Below are positions 8,309-16,402 of a stretch of DNA of 64,000 nucleotides, in pieces; the stretch's first letter is position 1; each line of letters begins with the position of its first letter. The stretch is from Bog-756 sp963756515. Its GTDB lineage: Bacteria > Actinomycetota > Acidimicrobiia > Acidimicrobiales > RAAP-2. Both the position numbers and the translations under genes were made by a program. Location: positions 186,001 through 250,000 of the forward strand of contig CAVWNV010000007.1 of the NCBI GenBank assembly GCA_963756515.1, given 5' to 3'. The notes below the pieces were generated by a model. It was not told where the DNA came from. It ran no database searches and saw nothing but the letters and a program-made list of their open reading frames with translations.

Positions 8309-9138
8309 GCCCGGCCACCGAGACCATCGATCTCGAAACCGCCAGTCCGGCCCAGATCCGCCGGTTCCTCCGGCCCGCGCCCCAGCGGAGGACAGTGACC
8401 CGGCGCTCGACCGCAGGAGCCGACCTGGGTGAGGTGGAGCTCGAGCCGTCGCTCTTCGGCATCGAACCCAATCTGGCCGTGCTCCACCAGGTCGTCACGG
8501 CCCAGTTGGCCGCGGCCCGGGCGGGGACCCAGTCGACCAAGACCCGGGCCGAGGTTCGGGGCGGAGGCGCCAAGCCGTTCCGGCAGAAGGGCACCGGCCG
8601 GGCCCGGCAGGGCTCGACCCGCTCCCCCCAGTGGGTCGGCGGCGGTGTGGCGCTCGGACCCAAACCGCGTTCGTATGCCCAGCACACCCCCAAGAAGATG
8701 GTCCAGCTGGCTCTTCGCTCCGCGCTCTCTGACCGGGCCTCCCAGGGCCGGGTGGCCCTCGTCGACTCCTGGCCGTTCGAGGTTCCGAGCACCAAGGCCG
8801 CCCTCGCCGCCCTCAGCGCCCTCGATCTCTCCGGTCGGGTGCTGCTGGTGCTGGGTGACGAGGACGGCTACGCCGACCGCTCGTTCGGGAACCTGGGCCA
8901 GGTCCAGACCATCGTGACCGGCGAGCTCAACGCCTACGACATCCTGGTGAACGACTGGGTGGTGTTCACCGACGAGACCCTCCCGGGCGGCGCCGGGGCC
9001 ATGGCGACGGAGGCCACCGCCGCCGAGGCTGAGCCCGAGGCTGAGCCCGAGGCCACGGTGGAGCCCGAGCCCCAAACCGGGCCGGCCGATGCTGCCGACA
9101 CACCCCAGACCGACGACGGAGAGGGAAGCGGGTCATGA
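8305..9138 (+). CDS. rplD: Ribosomal protein L4 with an N-terminal extension and acidic C-terminal tail
   Basis: At 277 residues this is much longer than the usual 200-220. The conserved core is about residues 41-227, including the tunnel-constriction loop RAEVRGGGAKPFRQKGTGRARQG. Residues 1-40 are an extension that I do not recognise. Residues 228-277 are an acidic Pro/Glu/Ala tail with tandem EAEPEAEPEA. The GTG start overlaps the rplC stop (GTGA) and its end overlaps rplW (ATGA), so the whole reading frame sits in a coupled operon and the tail is not a readthrough artefact. L4 is a tunnel-lining 23S rRNA-binding protein. Confidence 0.94.
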   Translation: MSPATETIDLETASPAQIRRFLRPAPQRRTVTRRSTAGADLGEVELEPSLFGIEPNLAVLHQVVTAQLAAARAGTQSTKTRAEVRGGGAKPFRQKGTGRARQGSTRSPQWVGGGVALGPKPRSYAQHTPKKMVQLALRSALSDRASQGRVALVDSWPFEVPSTKAALAALSALDLSGRVLLVLGDEDGYADRSFGNLGQVQTIVTGELNAYDILVNDWVVFTDETLPGGAGAMATEATAAEAEPEAEPEATVEPEPQTGPADAADTPQTDDGEGSGS

Positions 9139-9425
9139 GAGATCCCCACAACGTGCTGCTCAAGCCGGTGGTGTCGGAGAAGTCCTACGCCCTCATGGAC
9201 AACAACGTGTACGTGTTCGTGGTGGACCCGTCGGCCACGAAGATCGACGTCCGGCACGCCGTGGAGCAGGCCTTCAACGTGCGGGTGGACAGCGTCAACA
9301 CTCTCAACCGCAAGGGCAAGACCAAGCGGAACCGCAAGAACAACTCGCTCGGCCACCGTCCGGACACCAAGCGGGCCATCGTCACCCTGCACGAGGGTGA
9401 CTCGATCGACCTGTTCGAGAACTGA
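9135..9425 (+). CDS. rplW: Ribosomal protein L23
   Basis: A 96-residue protein at the nascent-peptide tunnel exit, where trigger factor and SRP dock in other bacteria. The N-terminus MRDPHNVLLKPVVSEKSY and the block FNVRVDSVNTLNRKGKTKR are typical. Length is normal, in contrast to its neighbours L4, L22 and L29. ATG 9135 overlaps the rplD stop. Confidence 0.97.
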   Translation: MRDPHNVLLKPVVSEKSYALMDNNVYVFVVDPSATKIDVRHAVEQAFNVRVDSVNTLNRKGKTKRNRKNNSLGHRPDTKRAIVTLHEGDSIDLFEN

Positions 9426-9442
9426 GAGACCGCGACCAGACC

Positions 9443-10279
9443 ATGCCACTCCGTTCACGCAAGCCCACCAGCGCCGGCCGGCGCTTCCAGACCGTCTCGG
9501 ACTTCTCCGAGATCACCCGTGACCGGCCGGAGAAGTCCCTCCTGGCTCCCAAGCCGTCCACGGGCGGGCGCAACAACCACGGTCGCAAGACCTCCCGTCA
9601 CCGCGGTGGGGGACACAAGCAGCAGTACCGGATCATCGACTTCAAGCGCGACAAGGACGGGGTTCCGGCCAAGGTGGCGGCCATCGAGTACGACCCCAAC
9701 CGGAATGCCCGCATCGCCCTGCTCCACTACCTCGACGGCGAGAAGCGCTACATCCTCGCTCCGGCCCAGGTGTCGGTGGGGGACCGCGTGCAGTCGGGAC
9801 AGGGAGCGGAGATCCGTCCCGGCAACGCCCTGCCCCTCCGGTACATCCCCGTCGGATCGGTCATCCACAACGTGGAGTTGCGGCCCGGTGGTGGAGGGAA
9901 GATGGCCCGTGGTGCCGGCATGAGCGTGCAGCTGGTGGCCAAGGAGGGGGCCTTCGCCACACTTCGCCTCCCGTCCACCGAGATGCGCCGGGTGTCCATC
10001 GACTGCCGGGCCACCCTGGGCACGGTGGGGAACTCCGAGGCCGAGCTGATCAAGATCGGCAAGGCCGGCCGCAACCGTTGGAAGGGCAAGCGACCGCAGA
10101 CCCGCGGCGTGGCCATGAACCCGGTCGACCACCCTCTGGGTGGGGGGGAGGGCAAGACGTCCGGTGGGCGTCACCCCGTATCCCCGTGGGGCCAGCCCGA
10201 GGGCCGCACCCGCTCACGCAACAAGGACTCCGACCAGATGATCGTTCGCAGGCGCCGCACCCGCGGTGCCCGGCGATAG
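9443..10279 (+). CDS. rplB: Ribosomal protein L2
   Basis: A 278-residue protein needed for the peptidyl-transferase centre and subunit association. It carries GRNNHGRKTSRHRGGGHKQQYR near the N-terminus and the C-terminal NPVDHPLGGGEGKTSGGRHPVSPWG block with the functionally important histidine. Full family length, with no extension. It lies 17 nt after rplW. Confidence 0.98.
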   Translation: MPLRSRKPTSAGRRFQTVSDFSEITRDRPEKSLLAPKPSTGGRNNHGRKTSRHRGGGHKQQYRIIDFKRDKDGVPAKVAAIEYDPNRNARIALLHYLDGEKRYILAPAQVSVGDRVQSGQGAEIRPGNALPLRYIPVGSVIHNVELRPGGGGKMARGAGMSVQLVAKEGAFATLRLPSTEMRRVSIDCRATLGTVGNSEAELIKIGKAGRNRWKGKRPQTRGVAMNPVDHPLGGGEGKTSGGRHPVSPWGQPEGRTRSRNKDSDQMIVRRRRTRGARR

Positions 10280-10303
10280 GGAAGACAGAGGGAACGCCAC
10301 GCC

Positions 10304-10582
10304 ATGCCCCGAAGCCTCAAAAAAGGTCCGTTCGTCGACGACCACCTGCTCAAGAAGGTGGACGCCCTCAACGCGGCCGGGGACAAGAAGGTCATCAAGA
10401 CCTGGTCCCGCCGCTCCACCATCATCCCGGACATGGTCGGCCACACCATCGCCGTCCACGACGGCCGCAAGCACATCCCGGTCTACGTGACCGAGTCGAT
10501 GGTCGGTCACAAGCTGGGCGAGTTCGCCCCCACCCGAACCTTCAAGTTCCACGCCGGCCAAGAGCGCGCCGGGAGGCGATGA
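10304..10582 (+). CDS. rpsS: Ribosomal protein S19
   Basis: A 92-residue 30S head protein. It starts MPRSLKKGPFVDDHLLKKV and contains TWSRRSTIIPDMVGHTIAVHDGRKHIPVYV and the GHKLGEFAPTRTF end, all diagnostic. AGAGGGA lies about 10 nt upstream of ATG 10304. It runs almost directly into rplV. Confidence 0.98.
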   Translation: MPRSLKKGPFVDDHLLKKVDALNAAGDKKVIKTWSRRSTIIPDMVGHTIAVHDGRKHIPVYVTESMVGHKLGEFAPTRTFKFHAGQERAGRR

Positions 10583-10583
10583 C

Positions 10584-11354
10584 GTGACCGGGCTGAAGAC
10601 CAACGAGCGTCCGGGGACGCGCGCCGTACTCCGCCACAGTCGGATGTCGGCGTCCAAGGTGCGCCAGGTGCTCGACCTGATCCGGGGCGAGGACGTGGAC
10701 AGGGCGGCCGAGATCCTCTCCCTCGGCGACCGCGAAGCGGCGGTGACGGTGGGCAAGGTCCTGGCTTCGGCCGTGGCCAATGCCGCCCACAACGACGGGC
10801 TCGACCCCGAGGAGCTGTACGTGTCGGCCTGCTTCGCCGACGAGGGCAGCACCCTCAAGCGGTGGCGGCCCCGGGCCCGCGGTCGGGCTACCCGTATCCG
10901 CAAACGGACCTCGCACATCACCATCATCGTGAGTCGGCTCCCCGACGACCGGATCGCCCGACGTCGGGCCCGTCAGGCCGCCAATACCTCCCAGCGGTCG
11001 CGCCGGGTGGCCGGATCCCGGCGACGCCAGCGGGCCGAGTCGGCGGAGACGAACGCCCCCGAGGTGGTCGAACACGACACCGGAGCCGAAGCCTGGCCCG
11101 AAGAGGCCGTCCAGGCCGACGACGTGGTCACCGAGACCGAGGCCGGCCCGCTCGAGGAGTCGGATCTCGAGGCGGATGACGACGGGGCGGATGACGACGC
11201 GGCCGGTGACGACGACACGAACGACACCGGTGATGACGGCGACGCGGTCGACGCCGCTGACGCTGCTGCTGATGACGACACGAACGACACCGGTGATGAC
11301 GGCGACACCGACGGCGACACAGACGGCGATCCCGCCGAAGAGAAGGGCAAGTAG
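10584..11354 (+). CDS. rplV: Ribosomal protein L22 with a long basic-then-acidic C-terminal tail
   Basis: The L22 core (residues 1 to about 120: RHSRMSASKVRQVLDLIRG up to SHITIIVSRLP) is followed by a basic linker (about 121-150, Arg-rich) and a strongly acidic tail (151-256) rich in Asp. The family is usually 110-130 residues, so more than half of this protein is extra. The tail contains an exact 33-nt duplication encoding DDTNDTGDDGD twice (residues 210-220 and 231-241). L22 lines the exit tunnel through a beta-hairpin, with its globular domain at the exit. The GTG start is 1 nt after the rpsS stop, and rpsC begins directly after the TAG. Confidence 0.94.
   Translation: MTGLKTNERPGTRAVLRHSRMSASKVRQVLDLIRGEDVDRAAEILSLGDREAAVTVGKVLASAVANAAHNDGLDPEELYVSACFADEGSTLKRWRPRARGRATRIRKRTSHITIIVSRLPDDRIARRRARQAANTSQRSRRVAGSRRRQRAESAETNAPEVVEHDTGAEAWPEEAVQADDVVTETEAGPLEESDLEADDDGADDDAAGDDDTNDTGDDGDAVDAADAAADDDTNDTGDDGDTDGDTDGDPAEEKGK
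11211..11306 (+). repeat. Exact 33-nt in-frame duplication in the rplV tail
   Basis: The same 33 nt occur at 11211-11243 and 11274-11306, encoding DDTNDTGDDGD both times. Identity is at the nucleotide level including wobble positions, so the duplication is recent rather than convergent. Confidence 0.92.
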
Positions 11355-12323
11355 ATGGGCCAGAAGGTAAACCCGTACGGGTTTCGACTCGGCGTCACCA
11401 CCGACTGGAAGTCGCGTTGGTTCGAGGAGCGCAACTACCAGAACTGTGTGATCGAGGACTGGGAGATCCGCGACTACCTCATGTCGCAGCTCGAATCGGC
11501 CGCGGTCAGCCGGATCGAGATCGAGCGGACCCGGGACCGGCTGCGGGTGGACATCCACACGGCCCGACCCGGCATCGTGATCGGCCGGCGGGGGGCCGAG
11601 GCCGACCGCCTGAAGAAGAGGATCGAGGAGATCACCGGCCTCAACAACCGGATCCAGCTCAACATCCAGGAGATCAAGCAGCCCGAGTTGGACGCCGCCC
11701 TCATCGCCCAGGGTATCTGCGACCAGCTGGCCCGCCGGGTGGCGTTCCGCCGGGCCATGAAGCGCTCCATCCAGACGGTGCAGAAGGCCGGCGCGCTCGG
11801 CGTCCGGGTGCAGTGCTCGGGTCGCCTGGGCGGTTCGGAGATGTCCCGCAAGGAGTCCTACCGCGAGGGCCGGGTCCCGCTGCACACCCTGCGGGCCGAC
11901 ATCGACTACGGCTTCCGTGAGGCCAAGACCACCTTCGGCCGTATCGGGGTGAAGGTCTGGATCTACAAGGGCGACATCCTCCCGTACAAGATCTCCACCG
12001 AGGACAAGATCACCCGCGAGGCGGCGATGGCCGTGGGCGAGACGTCGGGCCAGGGCGGGGACGCGCCCAGGCGCCTCATCACCGCCGGCGGTGGCCGTCG
12101 CCGTGCCGAGCAGGGCGCGCCGGGCAGTGTGGTGACCGTCGACTCCGACTCCGACGGCGAGACCGAGGTTCCCGAGGGACTGGTCGACCGCTCGACGGCC
12201 GACATCGCGGCACCTCCGGCCGTTCCCGACGAACTCGAGCGCATCCTCACCGAGGACGAGGAGATCGAGCGGCGGACCCGCGAGCACCACGAGACGCCGC
12301 ACTTCCGCAAGGAGGTCGACTGA
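11355..12323 (+). CDS. rpsC: Ribosomal protein S3 with an acidic C-terminal extension
   Basis: A 322-residue protein; bacterial S3 is usually 210-280. The KH domain (IVIGRRGAEADRLKKRIEEITG) and the C-terminal domain (QCSGRLGGSEMSRKESYREGRVPLHTLRADIDYG, then VKVWIYKGDILP) end near residue 211. The remaining 110 residues are Asp/Glu-rich with a DSDSDGETEVPEG segment and a mixed-charge end. S3 sits at the mRNA entry site of the 30S. ATG 11355 follows the rplV stop with no gap. Confidence 0.95.
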   Translation: MGQKVNPYGFRLGVTTDWKSRWFEERNYQNCVIEDWEIRDYLMSQLESAAVSRIEIERTRDRLRVDIHTARPGIVIGRRGAEADRLKKRIEEITGLNNRIQLNIQEIKQPELDAALIAQGICDQLARRVAFRRAMKRSIQTVQKAGALGVRVQCSGRLGGSEMSRKESYREGRVPLHTLRADIDYGFREAKTTFGRIGVKVWIYKGDILPYKISTEDKITREAAMAVGETSGQGGDAPRRLITAGGGRRRAEQGAPGSVVTVDSDSDGETEVPEGLVDRSTADIAAPPAVPDELERILTEDEEIERRTREHHETPHFRKEVD

Positions 12324-12324
12324 C

Positions 12325-12762
12325 GTGTTGATGCCCCGCAAGGTCAAGTACCGCAAGCAGCAGCGCGGCCGGATGGGCGGCAAGGCCAAGGGCGGCAGCG
12401 ACGTCACCTTCGGCGACTTCGGCATCCAGGCCCTCGAGCCGGCCTGGTTGACGGCCCGCCAGATCGAGGCGGCCCGGATCGCCATGACCCGCCATGTGAA
12501 GCGTGGCGGCAAGGTGTGGATCCGGGTGTTCCCGGACCGGCCGGTGACCCAGAAACCGGCGGAGACCCGGATGGGCTCGGGCAAGGGCAATCCCGAGCAC
12601 TGGGTGGCCGTGGTCAAGCCGGGCCGGATCCTGTTCGAGCTGGCCGGCGTCGAGCCCGAGCTGGCCAGGGAGGCCATGGACCGGGCCATCCAGAAGCTGC
12701 CGTTCAAGGCCCGCTTCGTGATCCGACCGGGCACCCACGGGACCCCGGAGGTGCAGGTCTGA
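12325..12762 (+). CDS. rplP: Ribosomal protein L16
   Basis: A 50S protein near the A site and peptidyl-transferase centre, 145 residues. GTG 12325 is 9 nt after GGAGG (12311-12315) and gives MLMPRKVKYRKQQRGRMGGKAKGG. ATG 12331, two codons later, gives the commoner MPRKVKYRK and cannot be excluded. Conserved blocks are GRQIEAARIAMTRHVKRGGKVWIRVFPD-like and KPAETRMGSGKGNPEHWVAVVKPG. Its TGA overlaps the rpmC ATG (TGATG). Confidence 0.96.
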   Translation: MLMPRKVKYRKQQRGRMGGKAKGGSDVTFGDFGIQALEPAWLTARQIEAARIAMTRHVKRGGKVWIRVFPDRPVTQKPAETRMGSGKGNPEHWVAVVKPGRILFELAGVEPELAREAMDRAIQKLPFKARFVIRPGTHGTPEVQV

Positions 12763-13307
12763 TGGCCACGGCCGCCGAGATCTCCGAGTACGACACCGAG
12801 GAGCTGGAGCGCCAGCTGGGCGAGACCCGGCGTGAGCTCTTCAACCTGCGGTTCCAGCTGGCCACCGGTCAGTTGGACAACTTCTCGCGTATCAACCACG
12901 TCCGCAAGGACGTGGCCCGCATGATGACCGAGCTCCGGATCCGCGAGATCGGCGAGGCCGAGGGCCTCGAGCTGGCTGAGCTGCCGGGCCACAAGGCCGC
13001 GGCCCGTCGGCGCTCGGAGGACGAGGCTCTCGGTCGGAGCAAGACGACGGCGTCGGAGCGCCGCGCCGCGGCCCGGGCCGAGGCGGAGGCGGCGGCGGGG
13101 CCGGACGACGCCGCCACCGATGATGCCCTGGTGCACGACGAGATCGCCGGCGTGGACGAGGACGAGTGGGCTGAAGAGGTGGCCGACGACGACGGCATGG
13201 CCCTCCCCGACGACAAGGTCGACGAGGTCGATGCCGTCGAGGCCGTCGATGCCGTCGATGCCGTCGATGCCGTCGATGGTGCAGACGATGCCGAGGAGGA
13301 GAGCTGA
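12762..13307 (+). CDS. rpmC: Ribosomal protein L29 with a ~105-residue acidic tail
   Basis: L29 is normally 60-75 residues; this one has 181. The family core is residues 1 to about 75 (DTEELERQLGETRRELFNLRFQLATGQLDNFSRI, then RKDVARMMTELRIRE). It is followed by a charged Ala/Arg/Glu linker (76-112) and an acidic tail ending in a run of Val-Asp-Ala repeats (about 155-172) encoded by a 9-nt tandem repeat. ATG 12762 is fixed by the TGATG overlap with rplP, and the end overlaps rpsQ in the same way. L29 lies next to L23 at the tunnel exit. Confidence 0.93.
   Translation: MATAAEISEYDTEELERQLGETRRELFNLRFQLATGQLDNFSRINHVRKDVARMMTELRIREIGEAEGLELAELPGHKAAARRRSEDEALGRSKTTASERRAAARAEAEAAAGPDDAATDDALVHDEIAGVDEDEWAEEVADDDGMALPDDKVDEVDAVEAVDAVDAVDAVDGADDAEEES
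13226..13278 (+). repeat. 9-nt tandem repeat in the rpmC tail
   Basis: The unit GCCGTCGAT is repeated about six times, with one copy changed to GCCGTCGAG. It encodes alternating Ala-Val-Asp. The unit length is a multiple of three, so changes in copy number would keep the frame. Confidence 0.88.
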
Positions 13308-13591
13308 TGGCTGACGAGCAGATCGTCAACGGGTCCGACAGGGCCAACCGCCGCAAGGTCCGCGAGGGCCTGGTGGTGTCCGACGCCATGGACGCCACCG
13401 TGGTGGTGGCGGTGATCGAGCGGGTGCGCCACCCGCGGTACGGCAAGACGGTGCAGCGGACCAAACGGCTCTACGTCCACGACGGCGACAACTCGGCCAA
13501 GGTGGGGGACCGGGTCCGGGTGGTGGAGACGCGGCCGCTGTCCAAGCTCAAGCGCTGGCGCCTGTCCGAGGTTCTGGAGCGGGCCCGATGA
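13307..13591 (+). CDS. rpsQ: Ribosomal protein S17
   Basis: A 94-residue early-assembly 30S protein. After a short N-terminal extension (MADEQIVNGSDRANRR) it has the family blocks KVREGLVVSDAMDATVVVAV and HPRYGKTVQRTKRLYVHD, ending with GDRVRVVETRPLSKLKRWRL. ATG 13307 overlaps the rpmC TGA, and its last codons overlap rplN by 4 nt. Confidence 0.97.
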   Translation: MADEQIVNGSDRANRRKVREGLVVSDAMDATVVVAVIERVRHPRYGKTVQRTKRLYVHDGDNSAKVGDRVRVVETRPLSKLKRWRLSEVLERAR

Positions 13592-13956
13592 TCCAACAGG
13601 AATCCCGACTCCGGGTAGCCGACAACTCCGGTGCCAAGGAGGTCCTCTGCATCAAGGTGCTCGGTGGTTCGCGCCGCCGGTACGCATCGATCGGGGACAT
13701 CTTCGTGGCCACGGTGAAAGACGCCATCCCGGGCGCAGCGGTGAAGAAGGGTGACGTCGTGAAGTGCGTCGTCGTCCGCACGAAGAAGGAGAAGCGCCGG
13801 CCCGACGGGAGCTACATCCGCTTCGACGAGAACGCCGCCGTGCTCATCAACGATCAGCAGCAACCTCGCGGGACCCGCATCTTCGGGCCCGTGGGGCGTG
13901 AGTTGCGGGACAAGCGCTTCATGCGCATCGTCTCGCTGGCACCGGAGGTGTTGTAG
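13588..13956 (+). CDS. rplN: Ribosomal protein L14
   Basis: A 122-residue 50S protein at the subunit interface. It begins MIQQESRLRVADNSGAKEVLCIKVLGG and ends RELRDKRFMRIVSLAPEVL, matching the family over its full length. It starts at ATG 13588 overlapping the rpsQ stop (ATGA). Confidence 0.98.
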   Translation: MIQQESRLRVADNSGAKEVLCIKVLGGSRRRYASIGDIFVATVKDAIPGAAVKKGDVVKCVVVRTKKEKRRPDGSYIRFDENAAVLINDQQQPRGTRIFGPVGRELRDKRFMRIVSLAPEVL

Positions 13957-14262
13957 ATGCGAATTCGCAAGGGCGACAAGGTCCAGGTCATCTCGGGCAA
14001 GGACAGCGGCAAGCAGGCCAGCGTGGTGCGGGCCATCCCCTCCCAGGGACGGGTGATCGTCGAGGGTGTCCACGTGGCCAAGCGACACGCCAAGCCCACC
14101 CGGGCCACCATGCAGGGGGGCGTCATCGACAAGTTCATGCCGGTGTCGGTGTCCTCGGTGGCCATCGTGTGCGGAAACTGCGGTCCCACCCGCATCGGGA
14201 TGCGCATCGACGAGCAGGGCCGCAAGCTGCGGGTGTGCAAGAAGTGCGGAGCCGAACTGTGA
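13957..14262 (+). CDS. rplX: Ribosomal protein L24 with a C-terminal zinc ribbon
   Basis: A 101-residue KOW-domain protein that initiates 50S assembly. The KOW core is IRKGDKVQVISGKDSGKQASVVRAIPSQGRVIVEGV. The C-terminal half has CGNCGPTRIG and VCKKCGAEL, two CxxC pairs forming a probable zinc ribbon. ATG 13957 directly follows the rplN TAG, with GGAGG at 13944-13948. Confidence 0.97.
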   Translation: MRIRKGDKVQVISGKDSGKQASVVRAIPSQGRVIVEGVHVAKRHAKPTRATMQGGVIDKFMPVSVSSVAIVCGNCGPTRIGMRIDEQGRKLRVCKKCGAEL

Positions 14263-14840
14263 TGGCGGCCGCGGCTGTGGCCACGGCCACCCGTCCCCGC
14301 CTGAAGGAGCGCTACGACAGCCGGGTTCGGGCCGAGCTCAAGGACTCCCTGGGCCTCGGGAACATCATGCAGGTCCCCCGGCTCAGCAAGATCGTGATCA
14401 ACATGGGCGTGGGCCGGGCCACCCAGCAGAAGTCCCTGATCGAAGGGGCCATGCGCGACCTCGAGATCATCGCCGGCCAGAAGCCGGTGGTGACCCGGGC
14501 CAAGAAGTCCATCGCCTCGTTCAAGTTGCGCGAGGGCCAAGAGATCGGCGCCAAGGTGACCCTGCGCGGCGATCGGGCCTGGGAGTTCCTCGATCGGCTC
14601 CTGGCCATGGCCATCCCCCGCATCCGTGACTTCCGCGGTCTCTCGCCCCGGTCGTTCGACGGCCACGGGAACTACACCTTCGGGGTCACCGAGCAGCTGA
14701 TCTTCCCCGAGATCGACTACGACCGCATCGACACCACACGGGGCATGGACATCACCATCGCCACCACCGCACGTACCGACGACGAGGGCCGGGCACTGCT
14801 GGCCGCGTTCGGCTTCCCCTTCCGACAGGAGACCCAGTAA
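14262..14840 (+). CDS. rplE: Ribosomal protein L5
   Basis: A 192-residue 5S rRNA-binding protein of the central protuberance. ATG 14262 overlaps the rplX stop (TGATG) and gives MAAAAVATATRPRLKERYDS; the frame is open upstream but without similarity. Diagnostic stretches are VPRLSKIVINMGVGRATQ, GQKPVVTRAKKSIASFKLREG and FPEIDYDRIDTTRGMDITI. Confidence 0.97.
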   Translation: MAAAAVATATRPRLKERYDSRVRAELKDSLGLGNIMQVPRLSKIVINMGVGRATQQKSLIEGAMRDLEIIAGQKPVVTRAKKSIASFKLREGQEIGAKVTLRGDRAWEFLDRLLAMAIPRIRDFRGLSPRSFDGHGNYTFGVTEQLIFPEIDYDRIDTTRGMDITIATTARTDDEGRALLAAFGFPFRQETQ

Positions 14841-14844
14841 CCCC

Positions 14845-15030
14845 ATGGCAAAGAAGGCACTCATCGAAAAGCAGCAGCGCACTCCGAAGTTCAAGGTGCG
14901 CGGGTACACGCGATGCCGCCGGTGTGGCCGGCCCAAGTCGGTGTACCGCAAGTTCGGCCTGTGCCGGATCTGCCTGCGCGTGATGGTCCACGCCGGAGAG
15001 ATCCCCGGCGTGACGAAGGCCAGTTGGTGA
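14845..15030 (+). CDS. rpsN: Ribosomal protein S14, zinc-binding short form
   Basis: A 61-residue S14 of the zinc-containing type. It carries CRRCGRPKSVYRKFGLCRICLR, two CxxC pairs that bind one zinc. It ends GEIPGVTKASW, typical of the short form in the spc operon. It lies 4 nt after rplE. Confidence 0.97.
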   Translation: MAKKALIEKQQRTPKFKVRGYTRCRRCGRPKSVYRKFGLCRICLRVMVHAGEIPGVTKASW

Positions 15031-15046
15031 GAGGAGGCGACGAACG

Positions 15047-15451
15047 ATGACGATGACCGACCCAATTGCTGACATGCTGACCCGGATCCGCAACGCCAAC
15101 ACCGCCCACTTCGACACGGTGAAGATGCCCGGGTCCAAGCTCAAGGAGTCGTTGGCCGCCATCCTGGCCAGCGAGGGGTACATCACGGGCTACGAGGTGA
15201 ACGAGGATCCGGGCAAGCCGGGCAAGACCCTCGAGATCACGATGAAGTACTCGCCCGATCGCGAGCGGACCATCTCCGGCATCAAGCGGGTGTCCAAGCC
15301 CGGCCTGCGCATCTACGCCCGGGCCGACAAGATGCCCCGCGTGCTCGGCGGCCTCGGAGTAGCCGTGGTCTCCACGTCCAAGGGACTGATGACCGACCGC
15401 GAGGCCCGGAAGCGCCGCATGGGCGGCGAGGTGCTCTGCTATGTCTGGTAG
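15047..15451 (+). CDS. rpsH: Ribosomal protein S8
   Basis: A 134-residue 16S rRNA-binding protein, known in other bacteria as the spc-operon repressor. It starts MTMTDPIADMLTRIRNANTAHFD and ends GVAVVSTSKGLMTDREARKRRMGGEVLCYVW. AGAGGAGG precedes ATG 15047. Confidence 0.98.
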   Translation: MTMTDPIADMLTRIRNANTAHFDTVKMPGSKLKESLAAILASEGYITGYEVNEDPGKPGKTLEITMKYSPDRERTISGIKRVSKPGLRIYARADKMPRVLGGLGVAVVSTSKGLMTDREARKRRMGGEVLCYVW

Positions 15452-15493
15452 CCGCACCCTCGCGTCCCGGTCGCGCCAGGGAGGTATCCGCTG

Positions 15494-16036
15494 ATGTCGC
15501 GCATCGGACGTTCGCCCATTGCCGTCCCCTCCGGGGTGTCGGTGGCCCTGGGCGACGATCACACCGTGACGGTCAAGGGCCCCCAGGGCGAACTGGCCCG
15601 GTCGGTCCCCTCCGCCATCACCGTCCGCCAGGACGGTGATGTCCTGATCGTCGAACGACCCGACGACCAGCGTCAGAACCGAGCCCTGCACGGACTGACC
15701 CGGTCCCTGGTGGCCAACATGGTGGCCGGGGTGACCGACGGGTTCTCGAAGGAGCTGGAGATCGTCGGCGTGGGCTACCGGGCCATACCCAAGGGTCCGT
15801 CCGCGCTGGAGCTGGCTCTCGGCTTCTCCCATCCGGTCCAGGTGAGCGCCCCGGACGGGGTGACCTTCGAGGTCCCCTCGGCCACCCGGATCATCGTCAA
15901 GGGGATCGACAAGGAGAAGGTCGGTCAAGTGGCCGCGGACATCCGCAAGTTGCGCAAGCCGGAGCCCTACAAGGGCAAGGGCGTGCGCTACCTGGGCGAG
16001 CGGGTCGTGCGCAAGGCCGGAAAGGCAGCCAAGTAA
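15494..16036 (+). CDS. rplF: Ribosomal protein L6
   Basis: A 180-residue 50S protein near the sarcin-ricin loop. It starts MSRIGRSPIAVPSGVSV and has LVANMVAGVTDGFSKELEIVGVGYRA and the C-terminal KPEPYKGKGVRYLGERVVRKAGKA. GGGAGGTA lies upstream of ATG 15494. Its TAA overlaps the rplR ATG by one base. Confidence 0.98.
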   Translation: MSRIGRSPIAVPSGVSVALGDDHTVTVKGPQGELARSVPSAITVRQDGDVLIVERPDDQRQNRALHGLTRSLVANMVAGVTDGFSKELEIVGVGYRAIPKGPSALELALGFSHPVQVSAPDGVTFEVPSATRIIVKGIDKEKVGQVAADIRKLRKPEPYKGKGVRYLGERVVRKAGKAAK

Positions 16037-16398
16037 TGGCCCGCACCGATCACAAGCTGGAGCTCCGCCGCCGACGCCATGCCCGGGTGCGGCGTCGGGT
16101 CCACGGTTCGGCCGAACGCCCCCGCCTGGCCGTGTTCCGCTCCAACAAGCACATCGCGGCACAGCTGATCGACGACGACGCCGGCCGGACCCTGGCTGCC
16201 GCCTCGTCCACCGAGGCCGCACTGAAGGGTGCTTCCGGGGGCAACATCGAGGCGGCCGGCAGCGTGGGCACCCTGGTCGCCTCGCGGGCCAAGGCCGCCG
16301 GTATCACCACCGTGGTCTTCGACCGTGGCGGTTTCGCCTACCACGGGCGGGTGGCCGCCTTGGCCGACGCCGCCCGTGCCGAAGGACTGGAGTTCTAG
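16036..16398 (+). CDS. rplR: Ribosomal protein L18
   Basis: A 120-residue 5S rRNA-binding protein. It has RRRRHARVRRRVHGSAERPRLAVFRSNKHIAAQLIDD, with a C-terminal VVFDRGGFAYHGRVAALADAARAEGLEF. Normal length. Confidence 0.98.
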   Translation: MARTDHKLELRRRRHARVRRRVHGSAERPRLAVFRSNKHIAAQLIDDDAGRTLAAASSTEAALKGASGGNIEAAGSVGTLVASRAKAAGITTVVFDRGGFAYHGRVAALADAARAEGLEF

Positions 16399-16402
16399 GA
16401 CG

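Noticed and set aside
10542..13136. An 864-codon open frame on the minus strand across rplV, rpsC and rplP
   Set aside because: Antisense shadow of conserved ribosomal genes; low-complexity translation.
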